Shown here: positions 24,572 to 34,002 of the stretch, one piece after another
Layout of the letters: each line of letters opens with the position of its first letter
How positions within the stretch are numbered: position 1 is the first letter of the stretch
Source: Novosphingobium huizhouense
GTDB taxonomy: Bacteria > Pseudomonadota > Alphaproteobacteria > Sphingomonadales > Sphingomonadaceae
DNA: 64,000 nucleotides
Assembly: GCF_020179475.1 (NCBI RefSeq)
Contig: NZ_JAILXZ010000003.1
Coordinates: forward strand, 607,353-671,352
Direction of reading: 5' to 3'
Translations under genes and position numbers: made by a program
Notes under the pieces: model-generated
The model's database searches: none
The model's input: the letters and a program-made list of their open reading frames with translations, nothing else
Told to the model about the DNA's origin: nothing

Positions 24572-25543
24572 ATGCAGCTGAGCCGCGAGGCGCTATTGCG
24601 CGCCTATCGACAGATGAAGGTGATCCGGGAGTTCGAGGAACGGCTCCACGTGGATATCCAGACCGGCGAGATCGCCGGCTTCACCCACCTCTACTGCGGC
24701 CAGGAAGCCGTCGCGGTCGGCGTGTGCGAGCACCTTACCGAAGACGACAAGATCGTCTCCACCCACCGCGGCCACGGCCACTGCCTCGCCAAGGGCTGCG
24801 ACGTGAACGGGATGATGAAGGAGATCTGGGGCAGCCGCGAGGGCCTGTGCAAGGGCAAGGGCGGTTCGATGCACATCGCCGACGTCGACAAGGGCATGCT
24901 CGGCGCGAACGGCATCGTCGGCGCCGGCGCCCCGATCGCGGTCGGCGCGGGCATCGCCTGCAAGCTCGACGGCAAGGGCGCGGTGGCGATCACCTTCTCG
25001 GGCGATGGCGCGTGCAACCAGGGCACGACCTTCGAAGCGATGAACATGGCGGTGGTGACCAAGGCCTCGTGCATCTTCGTGTTCGAGAACAACCACTATT
25101 CCGAGCACACCGGCTTCGAATATGCCGTGGGCACGCAGAAGGACATCGCCAGCCGCGCCGAAGCGTTCGGCATGAAGGTCTGGCGCGGCGACGGCACCGA
25201 CTTCTTCTCGGTCTACGAGACGATGCGCGAAGTGCTCGACTACGTGCGCGCCGGCAACGGCCCGGCGGCAGTGGAGTTCGACACCGAACGCTTCTTTGGC
25301 CACTTCGAGGGCGATCCGCAGCGCTATCGCGGGCCGGGCGAGCTCGACCGCATCCGCGAACTGCGCGACTGCCTCAAGAACTTCCGCAGAAACGTGACCG
25401 AGGCCAAGCTGCTCGACCACGCCGATCTCGACGCGCTCGATGCCGAAGTGCTCGAAGCAATCGAGGAATCGGTTCGCCAGGCCAAGGCCGCCCCGCGCCC
25501 GACCGCGCAAGACGTCCTCGAAGACGTCTACATTTCGTACTGA
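24572..25543 (+). CDS. 2-oxoacid/acetoin dehydrogenase E1 component, alpha subunit
   Basis: A 323-residue thiamine-diphosphate-dependent E1 alpha. It has the HLYCGQEAVAVG and STHRGHGHCLAKG segments and the ThDP-binding motif GDGACNQG...ENNHYSEHT. Its length and the GKGGSMHIAD loop are nearer to acetoin dehydrogenase AcoA than to pyruvate dehydrogenase. With the E1 beta and E2 genes that follow it would decarboxylate a 2-oxo acid or cleave an acetoin-like compound and pass the acyl group to CoA. No E3 gene is present, so the housekeeping lipoamide dehydrogenase is probably used. A purine-rich site GAGCAGG precedes the ATG. Confidence 0.9.
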   Translation: MQLSREALLRAYRQMKVIREFEERLHVDIQTGEIAGFTHLYCGQEAVAVGVCEHLTEDDKIVSTHRGHGHCLAKGCDVNGMMKEIWGSREGLCKGKGGSMHIADVDKGMLGANGIVGAGAPIAVGAGIACKLDGKGAVAITFSGDGACNQGTTFEAMNMAVVTKASCIFVFENNHYSEHTGFEYAVGTQKDIASRAEAFGMKVWRGDGTDFFSVYETMREVLDYVRAGNGPAAVEFDTERFFGHFEGDPQRYRGPGELDRIRELRDCLKNFRRNVTEAKLLDHADLDALDAEVLEAIEESVRQAKAAPRPTAQDVLEDVYISY

Positions 25544-25559
25544 GCCGGGGAGCGGACCG

Positions 25560-26573
25560 ATGACCAAGATGATGTATCGCGACGCCGTCCTGACGACGAT
25601 CGCGGAGGAAATGGAGCGCGACGAAAACGTCGTCGTGCTGGGTGAAGACGTCGTCGGCGGCATGGGCACGCCCGGCGGCCCCGAAGCCATCGGCGGGATC
25701 TGGTCGACCTCGACCGGCCTGTTCGGCAAGTTCGGCGCGGCCCGAGTGATCGACACGCCGATTTCGGAAAGCGCCATCGTCGGCGCGGCGGCGGGCCTTG
25801 CGCTGTCGGGCAAGCGTCCGGTGGCCGAGCTGATGTTCGCCGATTTCATCGGCGTTTCGCTGGACCAGATCTGGAACCAGATCGGCAAGTTCCGCTACAT
25901 GTTCGGCGGCAAGACCAAGTGCCCGGCGGTGATCCGCATGGCCTATGGCGCGGGCTACAACGCCGCCGCCCAGCACAGCCAGGCGGTCCACCAGATGCTG
26001 ACCGGCATGCCCGGCCTCAAGGTCGTGATGCCCAGCACGCCCGCCGACGTTAAGGGCCTGCTGCGCCAGGCGATCCGCGACGACGATCCGGTGATCTTCC
26101 TCGAACACAAAGCGCTCTACGGCGTCACCGGCGACGTGCCCGACGACAAGGACTTCACCATCCCCTTCGGCCACGCGCGCCTCAGCCGCGCGGGCGAGGA
26201 CGTGACGATCGTTTCGACCGGCCTGCTGCTGGGCTTCTGCGAAGCGGTGGCCGACAAGCTCGCCGCCGAAGGCATCGGCTGCGACGTGATCGACCTGCGC
26301 ACCACCAGCCCGATCGACGAGGAGACGATCCTCGATTCGGTCGAAGTGACTGGCCGCCTCGTCGTCGTCGACGAAGCGCCGCCGCGCTGCAGCCTCGCCA
26401 GCGACATCTGCGCGACCGTCGCCAACAAGGCCTTCGCCAGCCTCAAGGCGCCGCCGCAGGCGGTCAACCCGCCGCACACCCCCGTCCCGTTCGCGCGCGA
26501 GCTGGAATCTGCCTACCTTCCCTCGGCCGACAAGATCGAGGCGGCGGTGCGCAAGGTTCTCTCGTACCGCTGA
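25560..26573 (+). CDS. 2-oxoacid/acetoin dehydrogenase E1 component, beta subunit
   Basis: A 337-residue transketolase-fold E1 beta. Family features are the N-terminal YRDAVLTTIAEEMERD, VVLGEDV, DTPISESAIVGAAAG, and the C-terminal transketolase domain with VIDLRTTSPID and VDEAPP. The ATG at 25560 follows the alpha subunit gene by 16 bases, with GGGGAGCGG upstream. It closes the ThDP site with the alpha subunit and binds the E2 protein. Membership in the side-chain operon suggests that a retro-aldol or beta-oxidation fragment is converted to acyl-CoA here. Confidence 0.9.
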   Translation: MTKMMYRDAVLTTIAEEMERDENVVVLGEDVVGGMGTPGGPEAIGGIWSTSTGLFGKFGAARVIDTPISESAIVGAAAGLALSGKRPVAELMFADFIGVSLDQIWNQIGKFRYMFGGKTKCPAVIRMAYGAGYNAAAQHSQAVHQMLTGMPGLKVVMPSTPADVKGLLRQAIRDDDPVIFLEHKALYGVTGDVPDDKDFTIPFGHARLSRAGEDVTIVSTGLLLGFCEAVADKLAAEGIGCDVIDLRTTSPIDEETILDSVEVTGRLVVVDEAPPRCSLASDICATVANKAFASLKAPPQAVNPPHTPVPFARELESAYLPSADKIEAAVRKVLSYR

Positions 26574-26586
26574 GGAGCGTAACGCC

Positions 26587-28035
26587 ATGGCCAATATACG
26601 CCCCTTCTGCATGCCCAAGTGGGGCATCGAGATGACCGAGGGGACCATCGCCGAGTGGATGGTCAAGGAAGGCGAGGCCTTTTCCAAGGGCCAGACGCTT
26701 TGCCTGATCGAAACCGCGAAGATCACCAACGAGGTCGAGGCCGAATACGACGCGGTGCTCAAGCGCCTGCTCGTCCCCGCAGGGGATGACGCGCACCCGG
26801 TGGGGGCCCTCCTCGCCGTGTTCGCCGATGCCGACGCCACCGACGCCGAAGTCGATGCCTTCGTCGAAGCCTTCAAGCCTGCCGACACCGCCGTCGCGGC
26901 CAAGGCCGGCGCGGGCGCAGCTGCCGAAGCGCCCACCCCTGCCCCGGCTGCGCCAGCCGCCTCGGCCCCTGCGCGCCAGCCGATCAAGATCGTCACCAAC
27001 CGTCCGATCAGCCCCGAAGCGCTCAAACTTGCCGAAGCCGAAGGCGTCGACATCGAAGGGATCGAAGGGTCGGGCCGCAACGGGCGCATCACCTACCAGG
27101 ATGTCGCCCAGGCGCTGAAGCCCGAACGCTCCGCCAGCTATCGCGGCGCGGCGCTGCTGCCGGAGGAGATCCGCGCGATCTTCGCTTCGCCGCTCGCGCG
27201 CCGCATCGCCGCGCAGAACGGCATCGACCTGTCGGGCCTTGCCGGGACCGGCCCGCGCGGCCGCATCAGCAAGGCCGACGTGCTGGCGCTGGTGAAGCCG
27301 AAGGCTCCGGCCGGCGCCCCGGTGTTCGGCGCACCGTTCGAGCAGGTGGACAACCGCCCGCAGGTCCAGCCTTTCGACAAGGTGCGCAAGGTCGTTGCCA
27401 AGCGCCTGACCGAAGCCAAGCAGACGATCCCGCACTTTTACCTGCGCGTCTCGGCCGCGGTCGACGAACTGATCGCCCTGCGCAAGACCGCCAACATGGT
27501 GCTCGGGGTCAAAGCGTCGATCAACGACTATCTGGTCAAGGCGGTGGCGCTGGCGCTGGTCAGGCACCCCGACGTCAACGTGCAGGTGCATGGTGACAGC
27601 GTCCACGTGTTCCCGCATGCCGATGTCGCCATCGCCGTTGCCAGTCCCAAGGGCCTGGTCACGCCGATCGTGCGGCAGGCGGACCGTATGCACATCGCCC
27701 AGATCGCGGCCGCCACGCGCGCCCTGATCGACAAGGCGCAGGCCGGCCGCCTGGGCTACGAGGACATGGACGGCGGCACGTTCTCCGTCTCCAACCTCGG
27801 CATGTTCGGGATCGAACAGTTCGATGCGATCATCAACCCGCCGCAGGGCGCGATCCTCGCCGTGGGCGGGGTGAACAAGGTGGCGGTCGAGCTGCCGAAC
27901 GGGGACATCGGCTTCGAAAGCCGGATCCAGTTCACCATGTCGGTCGACCACCGCGCCATCGACGGCGCGGCCGGCGCGCAGTTTCTCCAGACGCTGAAGG
28001 GCCTGATCGAAGCGCCCGAAGGGCTGTTCCAATGA
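26587..28035 (+). CDS. Dihydrolipoamide acyltransferase (E2) with two peripheral-subunit-binding domains
   Basis: A 482-residue E2. A lipoyl domain occupies residues 1-80, with the lipoyl lysine Lys45 in ETAKITNEV (normally ETDK). An Ala/Pro-rich linker covers about 100-132. Two E3/E1-binding domains follow, at about 140-176 (ISPEALKLAEAEGVD...GRITYQDV) and 200-236 (SPLARRIAAQNGID...GRISKADV). The catalytic domain ends with the active site DHRAIDG. Two binding domains are unusual; most bacterial E2s have one. It overlaps the following VOC gene by four bases. Confidence 0.9.
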   Translation: MANIRPFCMPKWGIEMTEGTIAEWMVKEGEAFSKGQTLCLIETAKITNEVEAEYDAVLKRLLVPAGDDAHPVGALLAVFADADATDAEVDAFVEAFKPADTAVAAKAGAGAAAEAPTPAPAAPAASAPARQPIKIVTNRPISPEALKLAEAEGVDIEGIEGSGRNGRITYQDVAQALKPERSASYRGAALLPEEIRAIFASPLARRIAAQNGIDLSGLAGTGPRGRISKADVLALVKPKAPAGAPVFGAPFEQVDNRPQVQPFDKVRKVVAKRLTEAKQTIPHFYLRVSAAVDELIALRKTANMVLGVKASINDYLVKAVALALVRHPDVNVQVHGDSVHVFPHADVAIAVASPKGLVTPIVRQADRMHIAQIAAATRALIDKAQAGRLGYEDMDGGTFSVSNLGMFGIEQFDAIINPPQGAILAVGGVNKVAVELPNGDIGFESRIQFTMSVDHRAIDGAAGAQFLQTLKGLIEAPEGLFQ

Positions 28036-28562
28036 CCCGCAAGATCCACCAGCTCGGGCCGGTCGGCCAGCTCGCCTACCTGCCCTCGGACTTCGACGCG
28101 GCCCTGCGCTACTGGACACAGACGATGGGCGTAGGGCCGTTCTACCTGATGGAGAACGTCGCGCTGGGAGAAGCGAAGTACAAGGGCGTGCCGACGGGCG
28201 CGATCTTTTCCATCGCCATCGCCTACTGGGGCGATGTCCAGATTGAGCTCATCCGCCCGGAAAACCGCGAACCGTCGATCTACACCGGCGAATATGCGGT
28301 GACCGACCAGCTGCACCACGTCTGCATCTTCGTCGATTCCATCGCCGAAGCGCGCGCGGTATGCGCCGAGGCCGGGGCCGAGATCCTCGTCGAAGGCAAG
28401 GTCGGCGAGGACGGCGAGGTGATCTACGTCGATCCGGGCGCCGGCCCCGGGCATGTCGTCGAAATCCTCCAGAACATGACCGGCGCCGACGCCATCTTCC
28501 AGATGATCAAGGACGCGGGCAAGGACTGGGACGGCAGCGAGCCGTTGCGCACGCTCGGCTGA
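28032..28562 (+). CDS. VOC superfamily protein (glyoxalase/dioxygenase fold)
   Basis: A 176-residue vicinal-oxygen-chelate protein, paralogous to 11542-12117 (shared GVGPFYL/GIGPFFL segment, LHHVCIF/FHHFCIY, and the tail KDWDGSEPLRTL). The histidines of QLHHV and the glutamate of VVEILQN are plausible metal ligands, as in methylmalonyl-CoA epimerase-like members. It is the last gene of the DUF35-thiolase-ACAD-E1-E2 operon and overlaps E2 (ATGA). An epimerase or isomerase acting on a CoA ester would fit the context, but this is not shown. Confidence 0.8.
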   Translation: MTRKIHQLGPVGQLAYLPSDFDAALRYWTQTMGVGPFYLMENVALGEAKYKGVPTGAIFSIAIAYWGDVQIELIRPENREPSIYTGEYAVTDQLHHVCIFVDSIAEARAVCAEAGAEILVEGKVGEDGEVIYVDPGAGPGHVVEILQNMTGADAIFQMIKDAGKDWDGSEPLRTLG

Positions 28563-28574
28563 ACCCCGGCGTAC

Positions 28575-30041
28575 TCAGCGGCGACGATAGAGCACCAGGT
28601 CGTCGCCGAGGATCGAGGCGGTCCCGACCGGACGATAGTCGCGCTGCAGCGTCGCCTCGACCAGCGGCACGGTCAACGCGTCGGGCCACTCGGCATAGTC
28701 CTTGCGCGCGAGGATGAAGGCGGGGTGGCGCGCCAGCGCCTGCTCGACCAGCGTGCGCTGCGCGATGCCGAGCCCGCCCATCTCGAGCTGGTTCGAATGG
28801 TGCGACGGATAGGGATAGCGCCCGCCATCATTGCCGGTCGCGGGGTAGAGCTCCACCGGCCCGGTGAACACGTAGAGCCCCCGTGCCTGGCCGTCGCGCC
28901 CGATCAGCGCGGCGAGCCTCGCAAAGCCCGCGCGGTCGGCGCGCATTTCCGACAGGCGCGCCGGCACGTTCGAGGCGAGCACGAAGGCGGCGCAAAGCAT
29001 CACCGCACCCCACCGGCCCGCGCGCGCGCGCAGGTCCATGAACGGCACCGCCAGCAGCAGCGCCCAGGGCACGAGGAAGGCGTAGTAGTGCGCCAGCACG
29101 TTCTGCGTCGCATAGATGCCGGCGAGCGTGCCCAGCGCGGTCACCGCGACAATGGCGTACGCGCGCGGCGGATAGCTGCGGCCGGTGCGGAAGAAGGCCC
29201 AGACCCCGCTCGCGATCGCCAGCACGATCGGCCCGATCACCCCAGGGGTCTTGGGCGACCAGCGCCCCATCACCACCGGGCGGTCGAACACCGAGACGAA
29301 GTTGGCATAGAGATAGGCATCGAGGTGGCCGAGCGCGGCATAGACCAGCACCGCGAGCAGCGTCGGTGCCAGGCCCAACGTGCCATAGAGCAGCGCCTCG
29401 CCCGCCAGCGCACGCCACGAACGCATCAGCCGCCAGCGCTCGAACAGGACCGCAAGGCCGAACACCAGGCAGAACGGCGCCGCGCTCGACTTGATCTGGA
29501 TCGCGATCCCGCCCAGCAGCATCGCCACCGCCATCGCGCGCACCGAGCCCGGATGGCGGATCAGCAGCCAGGTCATGGCAAGGCAAGGCACGGTGAAGAA
29601 CAGCTCGGCCTGCCCGCCGCGACAGCCATAAGTGAACATCGCGATCACGTGGAGCAGCGCCGCCACCCGCGCGGTCCGGGCATCGGCCAGCACCGTGGCG
29701 AGGCGATAGACCAGCCAGGCCCCCGCGACCGCCGCAAGCTCGGCGATGATCAGGTAGGCGGCGCTCGAAGCGCCCAGCAGCGCATGCGCCGCGGCAAAGA
29801 TCAGGAACAGCCCGATCGGCTTGCGGTCCCACACGTCGACATAGGGGATCTTGCCGGCGAGCATCTCGCGCCCGACCAGCGAATAGAACTGCTCGTCGTG
29901 GTCCACCACCGGGCTGCCGAACCACCAGATGCGCAGCAGCAGCGAGGCCGCGACGATCGCCAGCAGCGTCCAGGCGTCGGCCGAAAGCGGCAGCAGGCGC
30001 GCGCGCGGCGGGCTCGAGGCAAGGGGCGGAAGCGTGGCCAT
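28575..30041 (-). CDS. Polytopic membrane glycosyltransferase-like protein (GT39/ArnT-type)
   Basis: A 488-residue integral membrane protein with about ten hydrophobic segments. Its first periplasmic loop carries VDHDEQFYSLVGREMLAG and WDRKPIGLF, the acidic-motif loop typical of polyprenyl-phosphate-dependent GT-C glycosyltransferases (ArnT/PMT-like). It would transfer a sugar from a lipid carrier on the outer face of the inner membrane; donor and acceptor are unknown. The ATG at 30041 is preferred over a TTG at 30062; neither has a strong ribosome binding site. It is downstream of the fadB-like gene but separated by a terminator. Confidence 0.75.
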   Translation of the reverse strand: MATLPPLASSPPRARLLPLSADAWTLLAIVAASLLLRIWWFGSPVVDHDEQFYSLVGREMLAGKIPYVDVWDRKPIGLFLIFAAAHALLGASSAAYLIIAELAAVAGAWLVYRLATVLADARTARVAALLHVIAMFTYGCRGGQAELFFTVPCLAMTWLLIRHPGSVRAMAVAMLLGGIAIQIKSSAAPFCLVFGLAVLFERWRLMRSWRALAGEALLYGTLGLAPTLLAVLVYAALGHLDAYLYANFVSVFDRPVVMGRWSPKTPGVIGPIVLAIASGVWAFFRTGRSYPPRAYAIVAVTALGTLAGIYATQNVLAHYYAFLVPWALLLAVPFMDLRARAGRWGAVMLCAAFVLASNVPARLSEMRADRAGFARLAALIGRDGQARGLYVFTGPVELYPATGNDGGRYPYPSHHSNQLEMGGLGIAQRTLVEQALARHPAFILARKDYAEWPDALTVPLVEATLQRDYRPVGTASILGDDLVLYRRR

Positions 30042-30090
30042 GGCTCGCCGCGATAGCGGCAAAGCCTTGCCACATGGTTAGCAAAGCATG

Positions 30091-30127
30091 AAAAAGGGGG
30101 AGCGGCGCGGAACGCCCCTCCCCCCTT
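30091..30127 (-). terminator. Rho-independent terminator after fadB-like gene
   Basis: On the minus strand a G-rich arm and its complement CTCCCCCTT form a stem with one bulged base and an inner GGCG/CGCC pairing, followed by five uridines (complement of 30091-30095). It ends the leftward beta-oxidation operon before the membrane glycosyltransferase gene. Confidence 0.75.
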
Positions 30128-30149
30128 GTCCGTCACTGCGCGCCGGCGC

Positions 30150-32198
30150 TTACCCGCGGGTGAAGCTGCCCCCGCTCGCCGCCTTCTCGACCAGCAGCTT
30201 GCACGGCTCGATCCCTGCGGCCTTGAGGCCCTCGACCACGTTCGAAAGGCCGACGGTGTCGCCCCAGAACATCGGGCCGCCGGTATAGAGCGGCCAGTTG
30301 TAGCCGAGGATGCAGGCGACATCGATGTCGCTCGCGCGGATCGCCACGCCTTCTTCCAGCACCTTGGCGCCTTCGTTGACCACGGGGTAGAGCAGCCGCG
30401 CGACAATCTCCTGCTCGCTCAGCGAACCCTTGGGCTCGACGCCCTTGTACTTGGCGAAGTCGGCGATCACCTGCGCCGCCACCGGGCTCGGCGAGCTTTT
30501 CCGCTTTTCGTCGTAGTCGTAGAAGCCGCCGCCCGACTTCTGACCGAGGCGGCCGAGCTTGACGAGGTCGCCCGACAGCGTGCGCTCGTTGCTGCCGCGA
30601 CCGATCACGTCGAGGCCGACAAGGTCGGTCATCGCGAACGGGCCCATGGCGAAGCCGTAGTTGAAGATCGCGGCGTCGATCTCGCCCGGCGTCGGCCCTT
30701 CGAGCACCAGCGCGTTCGCGGCGTAGGAGCGCGGCGCCATCACGCGGTTGGCGATGAAGCCGGGCCCGACGCGCGACACGACCGGCACCTTGGCGATGGT
30801 CTTGGCGACCTTCAGCGCGGTGGCCAGCACGTCGTCCGCAGTCTTGGCACCGCGCACGATTTCCAGCAGCCGCATGACGTTGGCGGGCGAGAAGAAGTGC
30901 AGCCCGACCACGTCCTGCGGGCGGCTGGTCGCCGAAGCGATCTCGTCGAGGTCGAGGAACGAGGTGTTCGAAGCGAGGATCGCGCCCTTTTTGCAGATGC
31001 CGTCGAGCTTGCCGAAGACGTCCTTCTTGATGCCCATTTCCTCGAACACCGCCTCGATCACGAGGTCGACGTCCGCCAGCGCCTCGAGCCCGAGCACCGG
31101 GGTGATCAGCGCCATGCGCTGTTCGACCTGCTCGGCGGTCATGCGGCCCTTGGCGGCGGTGTTCTCGTAGTTCTTGCGGATCACGCCCACGCCACGGTCG
31201 AGCGCTGCCTGGTTCATTTCGACCAGCGTCACCGGAATGCCCACGTTGAGGAAGTTCATCGTGATGCCGCCGCCCATCGTGCCGGCGCCGATCACGCCGA
31301 CCTTCTTGATCTCGCGCTCGGGCGTGCCCTTGGGCAGGTCGGGCACCTTGGCGCCTTCGCGCTCGGCGAAGAAGTAGTAGCGCTGCGCCGCGCTCTCGGT
31401 GCTGGTCACCAGTTCGAGGAACAGCTCGCGTTCGCGCGCGATGCCTTCGTCGAAGGGCAGTTCGGCCGAAGCCTCGATCGCCTTGACGATGTTGAACGGC
31501 GCCTTGAAGCCGCGGAAGGCGCGGGCATTGGCCTTGAGGTAGTCGGCGTAGATTTCGGGCTTCCCGCGCGATTCCTCGACCTTTTCCTGGCGGTCGCGCA
31601 CCCGCACCAGCGGACCGCCATCGGCCACCAGCTTCTTCGCGAAGGCAATCGCGTCCTCGCGCAGCTTGCCCTCTTCGGCCAGCGCGTCGATCATGCCGAG
31701 TTCCAGCGCCTTCTTCGCGCCGATCGGCTTGCCGCCAGTCATGATGTCGAGCGCAGCCGGAACGCCGACGATGCGCGGCAGGCGCTGCGTGCCGCCCGCG
31801 CCCGGCAGCAGGCCGAGGTTCACCTCGGGCAGGCCGACCTTGGCCGAGGGCACCGCGATGCGGTAATGGCAGACGAGCGCGGTCTCGTAGCCGCCGCCCA
31901 GCGCCGTGCCGTGGATCGCGGCGACGACCGGCTTGCTGCCGTCCTCGATCGCCTTGAACACCGTGGCAAGGTCGGGTCCTGAGCTTTCCTTGCCGAATTC
32001 GGAAATGTCGGCCCCGGCGATGAACGTGCGGCCAGCGCAGATCAGCACCACCGCCTTGACCTCGTCGTTGGCGAACAGCTCGCCGAAGCCGTCGGCCAGC
32101 GCCTGACGCGTCGCCGCGCTCAACGCGTTGACCGGCGGATTGTCGATGGTGAGAATGCCGATGCCGTCGACGACTTCGGTGGTGCCTACCTGACCCAT
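30150..32198 (-). CDS. Multifunctional enoyl-CoA hydratase / 3-hydroxyacyl-CoA dehydrogenase (FadB-like)
   Basis: A 682-residue bifunctional beta-oxidation enzyme. The N-terminal crotonase domain (about 1-190) has GADISEF, the oxyanion [13 protein letters not shown] and the [20 protein letters not shown] block with the catalytic glutamates. The dehydrogenase domain starts with the NAD-binding [12 protein letters not shown] at about 300, contains SNTSFL, and ends with two HCDH C-terminal modules ([16 protein letters not shown] region). It hydrates an enoyl-CoA and oxidises the 3-hydroxyacyl-CoA. It is the last of five leftward genes (ACAD2, ACAD1, NMO, SDR, fadB-like). Confidence 0.94.
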   Translation of the reverse strand: MGQVGTTEVVDGIGILTIDNPPVNALSAATRQALADGFGELFANDEVKAVVLICAGRTFIAGADISEFGKESSGPDLATVFKAIEDGSKPVVAAIHGTALGGGYETALVCHYRIAVPSAKVGLPEVNLGLLPGAGGTQRLPRIVGVPAALDIMTGGKPIGAKKALELGMIDALAEEGKLREDAIAFAKKLVADGGPLVRVRDRQEKVEESRGKPEIYADYLKANARAFRGFKAPFNIVKAIEASAELPFDEGIARERELFLELVTSTESAAQRYYFFAEREGAKVPDLPKGTPEREIKKVGVIGAGTMGGGITMNFLNVGIPVTLVEMNQAALDRGVGVIRKNYENTAAKGRMTAEQVEQRMALITPVLGLEALADVDLVIEAVFEEMGIKKDVFGKLDGICKKGAILASNTSFLDLDEIASATSRPQDVVGLHFFSPANVMRLLEIVRGAKTADDVLATALKVAKTIAKVPVVSRVGPGFIANRVMAPRSYAANALVLEGPTPGEIDAAIFNYGFAMGPFAMTDLVGLDVIGRGSNERTLSGDLVKLGRLGQKSGGGFYDYDEKRKSSPSPVAAQVIADFAKYKGVEPKGSLSEQEIVARLLYPVVNEGAKVLEEGVAIRASDIDVACILGYNWPLYTGGPMFWGDTVGLSNVVEGLKAAGIEPCKLLVEKAASGGSFTRG

Positions 32199-32217
32199 TG
32201 AAACGTTCCTCTCGTAT

Positions 32218-33000
32218 TTATCGCGGGGCCATGCGGATCGCGCCGTCGAGGCGGATGCTCTGCCCGTTGAAGTATGTGTTGCGCACCAGCTCCATCGCGA
32301 AGCTGGCGAATTCCTCCGGCTTGCCCATGCGCTTGGGGAACGGGACCGAAGCGTTCAGCCCGTCCAGCACCTTCTGCGTGTTGCGCGCAAGCAGCGGCGT
32401 ATTGAATATCCCCGGCTGGATCGCGTTGACCCGGATGCCGAGGTCCATCAGGTCGCGCGCCATCGGCAGCACGAGGCCCGAAACGCCCGCCTTGGCCGAG
32501 CCATAGGCGACCTGCCCCACTTGCGCATCCTGCGCCGCTGCCGACGAGGTCAGCACGATCGTGCCGCGCTCGCCGTCCTCAAGCGGATCGAGCCCCGCCA
32601 TGCCCAGCGCCGACAGCGACGCCACGCGGTAGCTCGCGGTCAGGATGCCGTGGACGGCAAAGGCATAGTCCTCGCTGGAAAACCGCGTGAAGGCACCCGT
32701 CTCGCGGTTGCGGCCCACGGTCTTTCCCTTGCGGTTGACCATCGCGCAGTGGACGGTCACGCGCTCCTGACCATGCGCAGCGCGCGCCGTGGCAAAGCCC
32801 GCCTCGACCGAAGCCTCGTCGGTCACGTCCACCTTCACGAACAGCGCGCCGGTCGCCGCGGCGACCTCGGCGCCCAGTTCCTCGCTCAGGTCGAAGATCG
32901 CGACTTTCGCGCCCGCCGCCGCCAGCGCCTCGACGGTTGCGCGGCCAAGGCCCGAGGCCCCGCCCGTCACCACCGCCGCGATGCTGGTGTCGATCTTCAT
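32218..33000 (-). CDS. SDR family oxidoreductase (3-hydroxyacyl-CoA dehydrogenase-like)
   Basis: A 260-residue SDR with TGGASGLGRA near residue 13, FDLSEE after strand two (NAD-type), TSSAAAQD with the catalytic serine and YGSAK. The C-terminal FNGQSIRLDGAIRM resembles type-II 3-hydroxyacyl-CoA dehydrogenases. It is clearly paralogous to 39062-39853 across the whole length. The ATG at 33000 overlaps the stop of the nitronate monooxygenase-like gene (ATGA), so the longer open frame upstream is rejected. It probably oxidises a 3-hydroxyacyl-CoA intermediate. Confidence 0.88.
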   Translation of the reverse strand: MKIDTSIAAVVTGGASGLGRATVEALAAAGAKVAIFDLSEELGAEVAAATGALFVKVDVTDEASVEAGFATARAAHGQERVTVHCAMVNRKGKTVGRNRETGAFTRFSSEDYAFAVHGILTASYRVASLSALGMAGLDPLEDGERGTIVLTSSAAAQDAQVGQVAYGSAKAGVSGLVLPMARDLMDLGIRVNAIQPGIFNTPLLARNTQKVLDGLNASVPFPKRMGKPEEFASFAMELVRNTYFNGQSIRLDGAIRMAPR

Positions 33001-33977
33001 TTCAGGAAGCCCTGCAGGCGGCCCTCGATGATGCCTTCGGCCTCGGCGATGATCCGGTCGATCAGCACCTGGCAGGTCGGGATGTCGTGGATCAGGCCCT
33101 GGATCATGCCGGCCCAGAACACACCCTTCGACAGGTCGCCGGTTTCGAGCAGCTCCTTGCCCGCGGTGCCCGCGACCAGTTCGCGCACGTCCTCGAACAC
33201 CGCGCCCGGCTGGGCCAGACGGCGCACGACTTCGTCCGAAACCGCGCTCTTGCCCACGCGCGCGGTGTTCTTGAAGTTGCGGAAGATCAGGTGGCTGCCG
33301 CGCTCGTCGTTGTCGATATAGGCCTGCTTGACGTTGTCGTGCACCGGCGCTTCGACCGTGGCGCAAAAGCGCGTGCCCATGTTGATGCCTTCGGCCCCCA
33401 GCGACAGCGCCGCGACCAGCCCCCGCCCGTCGCCGAAGCCACCGCTCGCCAGCAGCGGGATCTTCACCTTGTCGGCGGCGGCGGGGATCAGGATCAGGCC
33501 CGGAATGTCGTCCTCGCCCGGATGGCCGGCGCATTCGAAGCCGTCGATCGAGATCACGTCCACGCCCGCCTTCTCGGCCGAAACGGCATGGCGCACCGCG
33601 GTGCACTTGTGCAGGATCTTGATGCCGTGGGGCTTCAGCTGCTCCCAGATCTCGCGCACGGCGGGGGTGCCGGCAGTTTCGACCACCTTCACCCCGCCAT
33701 CGATGATCGCCTGGGCATAGGCCTTGTAGTCGGGCGAATTGATCGTCGGGAACACGGTCATGTTCACGCCGAAGGGCTTGCTCGTCATGCTCCGCGTGCG
33801 CTCGATTTCCTCGCGCAGCTTTTCAGGGGACGGCTGGGTCAGCGCGGTGACGATGCCGAGCCCGCCCGCATTCGACACGGCCGAAGCCATCTCGGCGGTG
33901 CCGACGTTCATCATGCCGCCCTGGACGATCGGATGCTCGATCTCGAGCATTTCGGTGATGCGGGTCTTGAAAGCCAT
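32997..33977 (-). CDS. Nitronate monooxygenase/enoyl reductase-like flavoprotein
   Basis: A 326-residue FMN-binding TIM-barrel protein of the 2-nitropropane dioxygenase superfamily. It has HPIVQGGMMNVGTAEMASAV at the N-terminus, IDGFECAGHPGE with the histidine of the family, and the phosphate-binding LASGGFGDGRGLVAALSLGA and GTRF segments. Many members in catabolic clusters do not act on nitronates; the actinobacterial steroid gene set includes related flavoproteins. It lies in the beta-oxidation operon downstream of an internal terminator. A second, distinct member is at 41035-41970. Confidence 0.88.
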   Translation of the reverse strand: MAFKTRITEMLEIEHPIVQGGMMNVGTAEMASAVSNAGGLGIVTALTQPSPEKLREEIERTRSMTSKPFGVNMTVFPTINSPDYKAYAQAIIDGGVKVVETAGTPAVREIWEQLKPHGIKILHKCTAVRHAVSAEKAGVDVISIDGFECAGHPGEDDIPGLILIPAAADKVKIPLLASGGFGDGRGLVAALSLGAEGINMGTRFCATVEAPVHDNVKQAYIDNDERGSHLIFRNFKNTARVGKSAVSDEVVRRLAQPGAVFEDVRELVAGTAGKELLETGDLSKGVFWAGMIQGLIHDIPTCQVLIDRIIAEAEGIIEGRLQGFLK

Positions 33978-34002
33978 GGGCAATGCCCCCCTCGAAGCTT
34001 CT

